Source: Polyangiaceae bacterium
GTDB taxonomy: Bacteria; Myxococcota_A; Polyangia; Polyangiales; Polyangiaceae
Length of the DNA stretch: 64,000 nucleotides
Direction: 5' to 3'
Assembly (NCBI GenBank): GCA_041389725.1
Contig: JAWKRG010000003.1
Coordinates: forward strand, 1 to 64,000
Part shown: positions 18,501 through 28,300 of the stretch, in pieces
Layout of the letters: each line of letters starts with the position of its first letter
How positions within the stretch are numbered: position 1 is the stretch's first letter
Position numbers and translations under genes: made by a program
Notes under the pieces: model-generated
What the model was told of the DNA's origin: nothing
The model's database searches: none
Seen by the model: the letters and a program-made list of their open reading frames with translations, nothing else

Positions 18501-18667
18501 AGCCCCGGCGCACTGCTCAGCACCTGCACCTGTACGTTGGTGACGTCCGGAACGGCGTCGATGGGAAGCTTGCGATAGCCACGAATGCCCATGGCCACGA
18601 GCACCACGACTCCCAGCACAGCCAGGATCGGGCTGTCGATCACGATGCGTGCGGCCTTGCCAATCAT
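15581..18667 (-). CDS. czcA: Heavy-metal RND efflux pump, inner-membrane subunit (CzcA type)
   Basis: A 1028-residue RND transporter of the heavy-metal efflux (HME) subfamily, exporting divalent cations across the envelope with CzcB and CzcC. The start is MIGKAARIVIDSP, 2 bp after the czcB stop. The proton-relay triad in TM4 falls at Asp402, Asp408 and Glu415 (IDFGLVVDGAVVIVEG), the same positions as in the Cupriavidus CzcA, which favours Zn/Co/Cd-type over Cu/Ag-type substrate. N-terminal YRKLPIDAVPDVTNVQVQV is the HME signature. Length and twelve-helix plan are normal. Third gene of czcCBA. Confidence 0.93.
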   Translation of the reverse strand: MIGKAARIVIDSPILAVLGVVVLVAMGIRGYRKLPIDAVPDVTNVQVQVLSSAPGLSPVEVERLVTQPVELAMTGIPRVQTVRSISRAGVSAVTLVFDDDMDLEQARQLVSQRLPSAREAIPMGAGRPELGPLTTGLGEVYHFTVTWPGHTAAEVRTLLEWDIAYRLRSVPGVVEVNPWGGDERQLEVRLRPRDLLISGISPATVESTLLAGGQSASAGSLERREEGTFVRLDATFRKASDVEGLVVNAGVADEGGKPRTPVFVRDVADVVDGKAPRFSAATADGKGETVYAMVQMVAGGNAHDVVKRVKLRLAEIAPSLPAGVQVEPFYDRAAFVDEVLGTVKKSLLEGGLVVALVLLLMLGDLRAGLLVASVIPLSMLGAFLLMQQTGVSGNLLSLGAIDFGLVVDGAVVIVEGALAAMATRKLSGRDAMGTVAGEVGRPVTMAVVIIAIVYLPVLLLEGVEGKLFRPMALTVLFAIGTALVLTFTWIPAMGGLVLKRAHTSEPWLARKLGSLYEPVAAFVTPRWKLASVGLLALLLIGSVVAAGRGAEFVPRLEEGDLAIQITRPPSVSLEEAIRGTTAVEQALAQFPEVERVVSRTGSPDVATDVMGVEQSDVMVMLKPRSEWVTADDAAGFAEVFEPVLSKALPGAAFGFTQPIEMRVDELIGGVRSDVGVKIFGDDLAVLRRAADKISAVIAATPGAADVRAEPISGLSMLTLRPDPVKMGRMGVTPEQIERFIESLRIGRPVGKLIQGERRFDVMMRMAEVPAGDPEPMAQLRVPLGDGRFVLLGDVVDINEQSGPAQVSREQARRRVVVEANVRGRDLASFVQELQSRIRQVELPPGYFIEYGGEYENLARATERLALIVPATLLAILVLLYLAFGALRPALLIFINVPAAATGGVFALALRGLELSISAAVGFLALFGVATLNGVVLLAAARQRQLAGEDRLSASTHAARERLRPVITTALVAALGFVPMALATGTGAEVQRPLATVVIGGLVTATLATLLGLPALFARFGGELRSRED

Positions 18668-18669
18668 GG

Positions 18670-19782
18670 CTACTCCAGGGACGCGCGCATCCACTCGCCC
18701 TTGAGCAGGATGGCGCCGTTCACCGCGACCTGGGTCCCGAGCTTGGGCCCCTGCGTCAGATAGGCCCACGCGTGGGTGCGCAGTTCGACCACGACCGGAA
18801 CCACCTCGAACTCCCCAGGGGACGCGCCCGCAACGAAGACCGCCGGCGAACCGTCCAGATCCACCAAGGCGTCGCGCGGGACCACCAGCTTCTTCTCCGC
18901 CTTCTCGACTTGTCCGTGAATGCGCACATCGAGGGTCTGGCCCGCGATGGGCAGCTCACACTTCTGCGGCGTGATCAGCACCGACACGGTGCGACGCCCG
19001 GGTTCTACTTCGGCGCTTCGCGATTTCACGACGCCATCGCAGGTCTTGCGCCCGGGAAAGGCCAGCGACGCCCGGGCGCCGGCGAGCACGCGATACGCGT
19101 CACGCTCGAGCACCTCAGCGCGCACCAGGAACGACTCGGGATTCACGACTCGGAACAGCTTGTCGCCGGCTTCGAGACGAGCGCCCAGCTCGGCTCCACG
19201 ATGAGTGACCACGCCTGCAATCGGGGCACGCACGCTCAGCTTCGCCCCCTGAGCGCCGTAGGCCGAGAGCAGCAGTCGCGCGGCGCGCTCTTCGGAGCGG
19301 AGCGTCTGCACTTCCGCGGCGGCGCGATCGAGCTCTCCCTGGGTCGTGGCTTGGCGATCGATCAATCGTTGCTCGCGCGACAGCGCCCGCTCCGCACGAC
19401 CGAGTTGCGCCTTGGCCCGGCTCAGCTCGCCGGCAGCCCGCGCGGCGTCCGGCGCAGTCAGTTCCGCCAAGAGCTGGCCCTTTTTCACGAGGTCCCCTTC
19501 ACGCACGTGGAGCGCCCGCACCGTCGACAAGACCAACGCGCCGACGTCGGCAGCACCGTCCAAGTCTGCTTCGACGTAGCCAGTGGCGCGCACTTCTTCC
19601 TCGGGGCTGTGCTGCTCCACTTTGCCCAACACCACCCTTCCACTCGCGATCAGCTCTGGGGCCACCTTGACCACGCTGCGCTTGTTCGCTTCGGCTGAAG
19701 CGGCAGGTTCCGACGTCGGCTCGGCGCGGGAACAACCCAGAACCGAGAGCAGCGCCATCGCAGCCACGAATCGCCAGCTCAT
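18670..19782 (-). CDS. czcB: Heavy-metal efflux periplasmic adaptor (CzcB type)
   Basis: A 370-residue HlyD/MFP-family adaptor that bridges the RND pump and the outer-membrane channel. The start is the ATG of MSWRFVAAMALLSVLGC, with lipobox SVLGC, so it is probably lipid-anchored. The lipoyl halves flank an alpha-hairpin rich in Ala/Arg/Glu (APDAARAAGELSRAKAQLGRAE ... APIAGVVTHRGAELG), followed by beta-barrel and membrane-proximal domains. Its ATG overlaps the czcC stop (ATGA) and its stop is 2 bp from czcA. No extra N-terminal metal-binding His cluster as in some CzcB proteins. Confidence 0.9.
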   Translation of the reverse strand: MSWRFVAAMALLSVLGCSRAEPTSEPAASAEANKRSVVKVAPELIASGRVVLGKVEQHSPEEEVRATGYVEADLDGAADVGALVLSTVRALHVREGDLVKKGQLLAELTAPDAARAAGELSRAKAQLGRAERALSREQRLIDRQATTQGELDRAAAEVQTLRSEERAARLLLSAYGAQGAKLSVRAPIAGVVTHRGAELGARLEAGDKLFRVVNPESFLVRAEVLERDAYRVLAGARASLAFPGRKTCDGVVKSRSAEVEPGRRTVSVLITPQKCELPIAGQTLDVRIHGQVEKAEKKLVVPRDALVDLDGSPAVFVAGASPGEFEVVPVVVELRTHAWAYLTQGPKLGTQVAVNGAILLKGEWMRASLE

Positions 19783-21065
19783 GGCCGCCTCCCGTCGGGC
19801 AGGCGACCCATGGCAGCGAACAGCTCCATTTCCACGCGGCGGGCCTCGGCAGCGGCCTGCAACCAACGCTCTTCGGTTTCCATCGCTGCGCGGCGCGCCA
19901 GGAGCACGTCCGAGAGCGGCGCTTTCCCTTCGCCATAGCGCAGCAGCGCCTCTTCGAGCGCACTCTTGGCGGGCTTGACGGCGGATGCGCCGAGGGCGTC
20001 ACGAGTACGGCGAGCGTGCGTTCGCTCATGCCACAGCATGCGCGCCTGAGTCTGTTGACGAATCGCCTGTTGCGCCGCGTGCGCCCGCGCGACCGCTGCG
20101 AGTCGTCGCCGCTCGCTGGCTTCGAACTTTCCCGGGTTGACCACGCCCAAGGGCACGCTCACCCGTCCCAACACAATCCAATCTCCCGTTGCTTCTCGAG
20201 TCACCGATGGCCCGAGGGCCAAGGCCGAGGTCCCTTCCGCCAGGGACTGCTCGGCAGCATGGTTCAACGCCTTTGCCTCGAGCATCAGTCGCTGCAATCG
20301 CGGATGTTGGCGCGCTTCGGCCAACACACTCGCCTCCCGCAACGCGGGTCCGTCCGCGTCCACGCGTCCCACGACCCGCAGCCCGCGCCCTTCGCCGAGG
20401 CCCAAGCGGTAGGCCAGCTCCGCATCGGCCATGAACTGGTCGCCCTGGGCGGCAAAGACGGCGGCGCGCGCAGAGCCTGCAAGCGCCTCGGCAGATGCCA
20501 GCTCGCCGCGGGTCGCGGACTGAGCATCGGCGCGGGCTCGCGCCAGCTGCTCGAGTTTTCGGGCCTGCTCGAGGCTTGCCTTGCGCACACGTAGCAGCTC
20601 GCGGGCCAGGCGGGCGTCGACCCAAGCCACACCTGCCGCCAAACCGACGGCCACGCGCACCTCTGCCAATTCGTGATTCGCAGCGCTGACCCGCGTCGCG
20701 GCGACACGACGACGCGCACCCGCGACGCCCGCCATCGGAAAGTCGGCCCACACGCCAAGCGACGCGTCGAGCCCAGTGCTGTCGCCGAAGCGCGGCCCCG
20801 CAGAGATTTCCACGCGTGGAGGCAGACTCAGTGCCCCGCGCGTGCTGCGCACGAGCTGCCCAGCGCCGCGCTGGGAGGCACGCGCAACGTCGAGCTCGGG
20901 TGCGCGCTGGAGCGCGCGACTGAGAGTGGTCTGCAGATCGAGGGTGGGACCGAGCGCACCGGTGGCGTGATGGTCGTGCTCGGCTCGACCCAGCGCCGGC
21001 AGTTGCAGGGCAAGGCCGAGAACCACCCCTGCGACCGCGTGGCGCCGCAGCGAGTAAGTATCCAT
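19779..21065 (-). CDS. czcC: Heavy-metal efflux outer-membrane channel (CzcC/TolC type)
   Basis: A 428-residue outer-membrane efflux protein, first gene of the efflux operon. The start is MDTYSLRRHAVAGVVLG, a clean signal peptide; longer frames only add Arg/Pro-rich sequence. Two coiled-coil/beta halves are visible, with long Ala/Arg/Glu helices (LARELLRVRKASLEQARKLE; ALLRYGEGKAPLSDVLLARR) characteristic of TolC-type channels. A short HDHH stretch follows the signal peptide and could bind metal. Its stop overlaps the czcB start. Confidence 0.88.
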   Translation of the reverse strand: MDTYSLRRHAVAGVVLGLALQLPALGRAEHDHHATGALGPTLDLQTTLSRALQRAPELDVARASQRGAGQLVRSTRGALSLPPRVEISAGPRFGDSTGLDASLGVWADFPMAGVAGARRRVAATRVSAANHELAEVRVAVGLAAGVAWVDARLARELLRVRKASLEQARKLEQLARARADAQSATRGELASAEALAGSARAAVFAAQGDQFMADAELAYRLGLGEGRGLRVVGRVDADGPALREASVLAEARQHPRLQRLMLEAKALNHAAEQSLAEGTSALALGPSVTREATGDWIVLGRVSVPLGVVNPGKFEASERRRLAAVARAHAAQQAIRQQTQARMLWHERTHARRTRDALGASAVKPAKSALEEALLRYGEGKAPLSDVLLARRAAMETEERWLQAAAEARRVEMELFAAMGRLPDGRRP

Positions 21066-21154
21066 GACGTGCCCGAGCAACCTGGCTCGATACCGCCGCT
21101 TTCGCCATCCGACGAAGGTCGGAAAGACAGGAACCCCCCGGGGGACTACGCCCT

Positions 21155-22171
21155 TTGACAGCCTCGGACATCCGTAGGATGCAGGCGAATGGCGTGGCGG
21201 GGAAATCTCCCGCCAATCCCCCAACCAGGCCGCGGACCGTGCCCGCGTTTCGACTGACCCCCATCCTTCTCGGCGCCCTGGTCGGCGCACTTTATGCCGC
21301 CGTCCTTCGCGTCGTGGACGAAGCGTGGCCTTTCTATCATCCCGCTCACCGGGTCCTGGATTGGACCATCTCGATCGTGCTCGGCATCGTACTGGGCCTG
21401 CTCGCGGATGCGCTCCGGTCACGCGCCGAGCGCGCGCGGGCGGAGCATCGTGAAGTGGAACAACTCCGCGAGCGGATTCGCGGTACCGAACGCGACCAGG
21501 CCGTATGGGTCCTCGCCTCGTCGCTGCTGCACGAATTGCGCAATCCGCTGCACACCCTTGGCCTCGCGCTGGAAGAACTGGACCGCGGAGATCCGGACCC
21601 AAGCCACCGACCGCTCTTGGTCGAAGCGCGCCAAGCTGCCGAGCGAATGACCGAGCGCTTCAAGCGCCTGGGTGCGTTGGCCGACCAGCCCTCTCACCTC
21701 GCAGCCGCCTACGACCTCGGGCAACTCGTGCGTTCCACGGCGGCGCGCTTCGACGCCATCGCCAAGACCTTTGGAGCCCGGGTAGAGGTAGTGGGCCCCA
21801 GTAGCCTCGAAGTAGTGGGCGATGCCGGCATGATCCGGGCCGCACTCGAGAATCTGGTCTCGAATGCCGTCGATGCCGTGCGACCGCGGCGCGACGGACG
21901 CGTGGAGCTGAGCCTCGACTCCGAGGGCGGCCTCGCCCGGGTGCGGGTCACCGACAACGGGCCCGGGATCCCCGAAGATGTCGCAGCCGACGTGTTCCAG
22001 CCGCTGCGATCCACGAAGGCCCCGCTGCACGGCTTGGGCCTCGGCTTGCCCATCGCCCGCGGCTTGGCGCGCGCGCAGCAAGGCGACGTCGAGTGGGAAG
22101 CGTGCAGCCAAGGAGCGTGTTTCGTGCTGTCCGTTCCAGTCACCGGTCCTGAACGTGAGGACGAAACGTGA
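21155..22171 (+). CDS. Membrane sensor histidine kinase
   Basis: A 338-residue kinase from a TTG with GGGGGA upstream (ATG at 21179 is an alternative). Two transmembrane helices (about 34-52 and 70-85) with a short periplasmic loop, a coiled coil, the H-box HELRNPL (His126), an N-box (ENLVSNAVDAV), G1 (DNGPGIP) and G2 (GLGLGLP). All catalytic elements are intact. The small sensor loop suggests sensing within the membrane or at its face. It lies divergent from the czc operon across a 90-bp gap and overlaps the response regulator by ATGA, so it may control metal efflux; that link is positional inference. Confidence 0.9.
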   Translation: MTASDIRRMQANGVAGKSPANPPTRPRTVPAFRLTPILLGALVGALYAAVLRVVDEAWPFYHPAHRVLDWTISIVLGIVLGLLADALRSRAERARAEHREVEQLRERIRGTERDQAVWVLASSLLHELRNPLHTLGLALEELDRGDPDPSHRPLLVEARQAAERMTERFKRLGALADQPSHLAAAYDLGQLVRSTAARFDAIAKTFGARVEVVGPSSLEVVGDAGMIRAALENLVSNAVDAVRPRRDGRVELSLDSEGGLARVRVTDNGPGIPEDVAADVFQPLRSTKAPLHGLGLGLPIARGLARAQQGDVEWEACSQGACFVLSVPVTGPEREDET

Positions 22172-22761
22172 AACGTCGGCTGCTACTGATCGAAGACGAG
22201 AGCGGAGCCCGCAACGTGCTGCGGCTGAGTTTGAGCGCACGCGGGCTGGAGGTAGACGCCGCCGAGGGCGTCGAAGCCGCCCTCGCCCTCGCCCGTGCGC
22301 ACCCCTACTACGACGCGATCGTGACGGACGTCGTGCTGGGCAAAGACGAGGATGGCGGACTGTCGCTGATCCCCAAGCTGCGAGAGTTGGGCGTCACGGC
22401 GCCCGTGGTCGTGATCACGGCCTTCGCCGACAAGCGTCGCCTGAAACGCGCCCTGGAGTTGCGCGTCTCCTATCTACTCGAAAAGCCCTTCAGCTCCGAC
22501 GAACTGCTCTCGGTACTGAACCGTCTGTGGGACGAGACCGACGAGCTTTCTCACTTCGTCGAGCAAGCCCTGACGCGGGCAGCGTTGACTCCAAAAGAGG
22601 CAGAAGTGGCTCGGCTCGTCTTGAAGGGACTATCCAACGACGAGATCGCCCGCGCTCTGGACAATAGCGACAAGACCATTCGCCAGCATCTGAGTTCGAT
22701 CTACGCGAAGTGCCACGTGGGCAGCCGCGCGGAGTTCTTCCACTACGTGTTCCCCACTTGA
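22168..22761 (+). CDS. Response regulator, REC plus LuxR/NarL-type HTH
   Basis: A 197-residue response regulator, start overlapping the kinase stop. The receiver domain has the acidic pair (IEDE), phosphoacceptor Asp54 (IVTDVV), Thr (VVVITAF) and Lys (LLEKPF). The C-terminal HTH (LTPKEAEVARLVLKGLSNDE ... IRQHLSSIYAKCHV) is NarL/LuxR type. Cognate partner of the adjacent histidine kinase. Known czc regulators (CzcR) are OmpR-type, so the pairing with a metal pump here would be atypical. The last 19 bases overlap the convergent peptidase gene. Confidence 0.9.
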   Translation: MKRRLLLIEDESGARNVLRLSLSARGLEVDAAEGVEAALALARAHPYYDAIVTDVVLGKDEDGGLSLIPKLRELGVTAPVVVITAFADKRRLKRALELRVSYLLEKPFSSDELLSVLNRLWDETDELSHFVEQALTRAALTPKEAEVARLVLKGLSNDEIARALDNSDKTIRQHLSSIYAKCHVGSRAEFFHYVFPT

Positions 22762-23612
22762 TCGCCACCTTCAGCGGGATCTTGGCGAAAGTAGGCGGCG
22801 AGCAGCGAGTAGAGTTCGGGATCCCGAGAGCGCAGCTGACGAGGCTTTTCGAAGAACGCCTCTACCGCGACGGCGAATAGCTCTGCTTCATTGGTGCCCG
22901 CGTAGTCGCGCAGTGCACCGCGACCGCGTCGCTGGCGGGCCAAGCGACGCGCGATCAGATCGATCCACGGCGCCGTGGCCACCCACTCCAGATCACCGGG
23001 AACGCCATCGGCGCGCCCGTCGGTGAAGTCCATCACGTGGGCCAGCTCGTGGAGCCCCAAGTTGTGCCCGTCGAGTCGCGAGAATCCCATGCGCAGCTCG
23101 CGCTGGGAAAGCAAGATGGGCCCCTGCGCGTGCACCATCCCCGCAATGTCGGCATTGTCGCTCTGGGCATAGCGTTCGTCGAAGGCGCGAGGGTAGACGA
23201 CGATGTCGCGCAAGGTCGGCCATTCGAACTCGGGCAGACCGTGGGTCAACATCGCCGCAGAGCTCGCGATCAAGAGCCGCGTTTCGTCATCCAGCGCCGC
23301 ACCGCGATCGGCAAAGATACGCTGCTCCGCCAGGAAGATGCGAATGTGGTCCTCGAAGCGTCGACGCCCTTCGTCGGATAGCCCGCGGTAGAACGGCACT
23401 CGCCGCTCGAGACAACTACGCCACGCCTCCGGAAAAGCCGAGGCCAGGAGCCTGCGTCGGCGTCGGTATCTATGTGTCAGCGCCCAATAGACAACCAGCG
23501 CCAGCGCGGGTCCAAAGAGCGCAGCGCTCGGCGAGACGATCACGGCGGCAGCCCCAGCCACCACGAGCCCCAGCGCCACGGACACCGAAGCCGAACCGCG
23601 CGCAGCAAGCAT
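22743..23612 (-). CDS. mtfA: MtfA-like zinc metallopeptidase (M90), membrane-anchored
   Basis: A 289-residue peptidase with HELAH (His188, Glu189, His192) inside the M90 motif LGLHELAHVMDF, and the downstream block GTNEAELFAVAVEAFFE carrying the third-ligand region. Family knowledge: MtfA binds the repressor Mlc in enterobacteria and has aminopeptidase activity. Unlike the soluble E. coli protein, this one starts with two hydrophobic helices (residues 10-45), so it is probably anchored in the inner membrane with the protease in the cytoplasm. No Mlc-like gene is nearby. Confidence 0.85.
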   Translation of the reverse strand: MLAARGSASVSVALGLVVAGAAAVIVSPSAALFGPALALVVYWALTHRYRRRRRLLASAFPEAWRSCLERRVPFYRGLSDEGRRRFEDHIRIFLAEQRIFADRGAALDDETRLLIASSAAMLTHGLPEFEWPTLRDIVVYPRAFDERYAQSDNADIAGMVHAQGPILLSQRELRMGFSRLDGHNLGLHELAHVMDFTDGRADGVPGDLEWVATAPWIDLIARRLARQRRGRGALRDYAGTNEAELFAVAVEAFFEKPRQLRSRDPELYSLLAAYFRQDPAEGGDQVGNT

Positions 23613-23712
23613 CCTCGCTTTCTAGCACGCTCTTCATTTTTTCATCTCGGCAGAGGGCGGCGCGCTTCGTCGCCTCCCGCCTTGGCCGGCGTGGCCGGTG
23701 TGCCTGAGCGAG

Positions 23713-23937
23713 CTAGTGCTGCGTCCCAGAAGTCGCAATCTAGTATCAAAGCGCCCAAGTGGACGCAGCACTAGTGGATTCGCGAAGCGAATCCGGGGGG
23801 CTTAGAAACCGGCGGAGCCGGTTTCCGGGGGCGGGACGCCCCCGATGACGCCAGTGCCCGCGCTGCGAAGCAGCGCACGGGCGCGAAGCGCCCGCTCAGA
23901 ATTCGGATTACGAATTCTGAGACACGGCACTAGTGCC
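23713..23937. repeat. Array of perfect DNA hairpins with GNA triloops
   Basis: Seven back-to-back palindromic units in a non-coding gap. In order: a 14-bp inverted repeat with 34-nt spacer (23713-23726/23761-23774); GGATTCGC-GAA-GCGAATCC (23776-23794); GAAACCGGC-GGA-GCCGGTTTC (23805-23825); a 7-bp stem with GGA loop (23827-23843); GCGCTGC-GAA-GCAGCGC (23860-23876); GGGCGC-GAA-GCGCCC (23879-23893, overlapping the outer stem of the previous); a 10-bp stem with GATTA loop (23896-23920); and the palindrome GGCACTAGTGCC (23926-23937). GCACTAGTG occurs at 23768-23776 and 23927-23935, framing the core. No reading frame crosses it convincingly. Confidence 0.85.
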
Positions 23938-24103
23938 TCGTTTCGTTGAGAACGCAGCAGCGAACGCCGCGCTCTTCTCGATGCAAACGAGCACTGGCGC
24001 CCCGCGAGCGCTCGCCGTATCGTGCGCCCATCGCACCAGCCGTGAAGCCCATCGTCCAACAGCTGAGGCTGGCCCGCTCTGACGTCAGCCGTGGAGGGTG
24101 ACC

Positions 24104-25240
24104 GTGCGTTCGCTCCTGATTGTCCAGTCGTTCTTCCTTGGCGTGCTCGTCGCGCAAGGTGCCCTCGCCCAAAGCGCACCGCCGCCTGGCACGCCGCCAA
24201 ACCCACCGTCACAACCGGGCGCGCAACAGCCCTACCCAGCACCCGGCTACGGGCAGCCGGGGTATCCCGCGCAACCTGGTTACCCACAACCTGGCTATCC
24301 GCAGCCATCTCAACCTGGATACGGACAACCTGGGTACCCACAACCTGGTTATCCGCAGCCAACACAACCTGGATACCCTCAGCCAACTCAGCCTGGCTAC
24401 GGGCAACCTGGGTACCCACCGCCGGGCTACGCGCCGCGTGGTCAACAGGGATACGGGCAGCCCGGTCAACCGGGGTACGGACAGCCTGGCTACGGACAGC
24501 CTGGCTACGGCCAGCCACCACCCGGCTACGGACCGCAGCCGCCCGCTTCGGAAGCCGAACCCAGTGGCTTCGAGTCGTCCCTCGGTCTCGCCCTGCGCGT
24601 GGGCGCCAACTTGTGGACCAAACCGGACGGGATTCAGCCGGGCTACGACGCCCTCGGTTTCGCTGGCTCCGCAGGCGGTTTCGGCTATGGCGCCGCGCTC
24701 TACTACGAAGCGCGCATTGCACAGTACCTCGGCCTGCGCCTCGACTTCGGCTACGACCACTCCAAGCTGCAGCGCAACCTCACCTACGCCATCAATGGCG
24801 TCGCCTTCGAGGTCGACGAAGCCGTGACCTTCAGCGGCCTGCGCTGGGGCGTGCAGGTGGAAGGCATCATCCCCGTGACCTTCGGTCGCATTTGGTTCGG
24901 CATCGGACCCGAGTTCGTGTCCGGCAGCTCCGTGGACGGCACCGTGGAAGTCACCAACGGCAATCCTGACGATGCATTGCGACAAGGCCTGGAAGACTCC
25001 ATCGAAACGACCCACAAGCGCTCCACCATGCTCACGATGGTGTTCGGCTTCGCCGTCGACCTCGGCGCCGATCTCGAAATTCCGATCGACCTGCGCGTCG
25101 CCAGGAACCTCACTCAGGACGGCGGCTGGAAAGACCGGGTAGAGACCACACGCCTGTTCGACGACCCGCCCCACTACGACGTGACCGCGCAAAGCTCTTG
25201 GGACTTCCGCCTCGGCACCGGCTTGGCCTACCGCTTCTGA
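24104..25240 (+). CDS. Outer-membrane beta-barrel protein with PGYGQP-repeat domain
   Basis: I choose the GTG at 24104, 6 bp after GGAGG; a GTG at 24098 would sit on the ribosome-binding site. Signal peptide (MRSLLIVQSFFLGVLVAQGALAQ), then about 110 residues of imperfect PGYGQP/PGYPQP/PTQ hexa- to octapeptide repeats, then about 225 residues of alternating beta-strands ending in SSWDFRLGTGLAYRF, a terminal aromatic as in outer-membrane barrels (FESSLGLALRVGANLW; LGLRLDFGYDH). The repeat region is probably a flexible periplasmic or surface Tyr/Pro/Gly linker. Function unknown. Confidence 0.82.
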   Translation: MRSLLIVQSFFLGVLVAQGALAQSAPPPGTPPNPPSQPGAQQPYPAPGYGQPGYPAQPGYPQPGYPQPSQPGYGQPGYPQPGYPQPTQPGYPQPTQPGYGQPGYPPPGYAPRGQQGYGQPGQPGYGQPGYGQPGYGQPPPGYGPQPPASEAEPSGFESSLGLALRVGANLWTKPDGIQPGYDALGFAGSAGGFGYGAALYYEARIAQYLGLRLDFGYDHSKLQRNLTYAINGVAFEVDEAVTFSGLRWGVQVEGIIPVTFGRIWFGIGPEFVSGSSVDGTVEVTNGNPDDALRQGLEDSIETTHKRSTMLTMVFGFAVDLGADLEIPIDLRVARNLTQDGGWKDRVETTRLFDDPPHYDVTAQSSWDFRLGTGLAYRF

Positions 25241-25373
25241 TTCCGAGGCGACGCGGCGGCACGGCCTGAGCTCCTGACACCCTGGCGAATTCGGTCAGGA
25301 TTGGGGTCTAGTTCGCGCAGACGCGGACGGCTACTCATGCCCTTGGCGTCGACTCCGCCCTGCGCAGCCCGCG

Positions 25374-25459
25374 GCGCGCGGAGCGTCGCGGCACTGCGCG
25401 GCCCTCGCACGTCGCTGCGCGCGGAGCGTCGCGGCACTGCGCGGCCCTCGCACGTCGCT
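25374..25459 (+). repeat. Perfect 43-bp tandem duplication
   Basis: Two identical adjacent 43-bp units (25374-25416, 25417-25459), each starting GCGCGCGGAGCGTCGCGG and ending CGCACGTCGCT, with a few bases of a third. It sits in the 237-bp gap between the convergent omp and ferredoxin genes, which holds nothing else I recognise. Perfect identity suggests a recent event. Confidence 0.8.
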
Positions 25460-25477
25460 GCGCGCCCCGAAGAGGAG

Positions 25478-25814
25478 CTACTCCGGCCGTTGTTCGTCGG
25501 GGTGCTCGTTGTAGTAGGCGTCGAGGCTCTCTCGCGAGATGCGAAGAACGACCAAACCGTCGCGTTCGAAGCGTGCCTGACAACCCAGCCGCGAGTTCTC
25601 GCGAACGTCGAAGGCCTTGTCCAGGATGTCCTCTTCGTCTTCTTCCGCTTCGCTCAGCAGCTCGCGCCCCTCCAGCACGTACACGTGACAGGTGGAACAG
25701 GCGCAGACACCGCCGCAGGCGTGGCCTTCAGGCGCGTGGATCTGCTGCGCGGCTTCGAGCAAAGAAGCGCCGATCTCCACCTCCGCCTCCATCCCTTGAT
25801 CGACGAAGCGCACT

Positions 25815-25822
<8 letters not shown>
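25478..25822 (-). CDS. fdx: ISC-type [2Fe-2S] ferredoxin
   Basis: A 114-residue plant/adrenodoxin-type ferredoxin, electron donor for iron-sulfur cluster assembly. Ligands follow the C-x5-C-x2-C-x35-C pattern at Cys36, Cys42, Cys45 and Cys81 (ACGGVCACSTCHVYV ... LGCQ); Cys40 is the extra cysteine near the cluster typical of ISC ferredoxins. Its ATG overlaps the end of hscA by 8 bp, so it is cotranslated as the last gene of the isc operon. Confidence 0.93.
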
Positions 25823-27752
<1,930 letters not shown>

Positions 27753-27765
27753 CTCTGTCGGTTCC

Positions 27766-28284
27766 TCAGTAGATCTCGTCGGCGATGGCGCCCGCTTCTT
27801 CCAAGAAGCGTGCGTAGTAGCGCAGCTCGCCGAGCAGCGGAACCACCCGACTGCGCAGATCGCCACTTTGGGCGAAGGCCTCGGTCAGCCCCGCGATCAC
27901 TTCGCTTCTGCGCGCCTCGATGCGCGCCGTCAGTCGTTCCAGGGCCGCTGCGTCGCGCTGTTGCCGCGCCTCGCTCAGCGCTTCGCGCTGCTCCATCATG
28001 TCCATCAAGAGCTCCGGCGACGGCTTGGGCTCCTGGCCTTCCAACGACTGCCCGGCGCTCGACAACACCGCCTGGGCTCGGGAGACCGGATCTTTCAGCG
28101 TGCGGAATGCCTCGTTGACTTCGATGGCTTTCCCCAATGCGTGTCGCCGCTCCGCCGGAGTCTTGCCGGCATGGCGATCGGGATGCAGCGCGCGGCTCAG
28201 CTCACGGTGCCGCGCGCCCAGCTCCGCCATGTCCAGGTCGAAACGCGGCTCGAGGCCGAGGAGGGCGAAAGGGTCGGAGGCCAC
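27766..28284 (-). CDS. hscB: Fe-S assembly J-protein co-chaperone
   Basis: HscB (Hsc20), which delivers IscU to HscA and stimulates its ATPase. I place the start at the GTG giving MASDPFALLGLEPRFDL, matching the family's N-terminus; a GTG at 28332, inside iscA, would add 16 unlike residues. The J-domain HPD is present (LHPDRHAGKTPAERRHALGK) and the C-terminal three-helix IscU-binding domain follows (ALSEARQQRDAAALERLTARI). 172 residues, normal length. 13 bp upstream of hscA. Confidence 0.92.
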   Translation of the reverse strand: MASDPFALLGLEPRFDLDMAELGARHRELSRALHPDRHAGKTPAERRHALGKAIEVNEAFRTLKDPVSRAQAVLSSAGQSLEGQEPKPSPELLMDMMEQREALSEARQQRDAAALERLTARIEARRSEVIAGLTEAFAQSGDLRSRVVPLLGELRYYARFLEEAGAIADEIY

Positions 28285-28300
28285 GTCGCCGGGGGTGCGC

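Noticed and set aside
24230..24540. CRISPR-like regular repeats
   Set aside because: The periodicity is in-frame PGYGQP protein repeats without unique spacers. No CRISPR array or cas gene was seen in the window.
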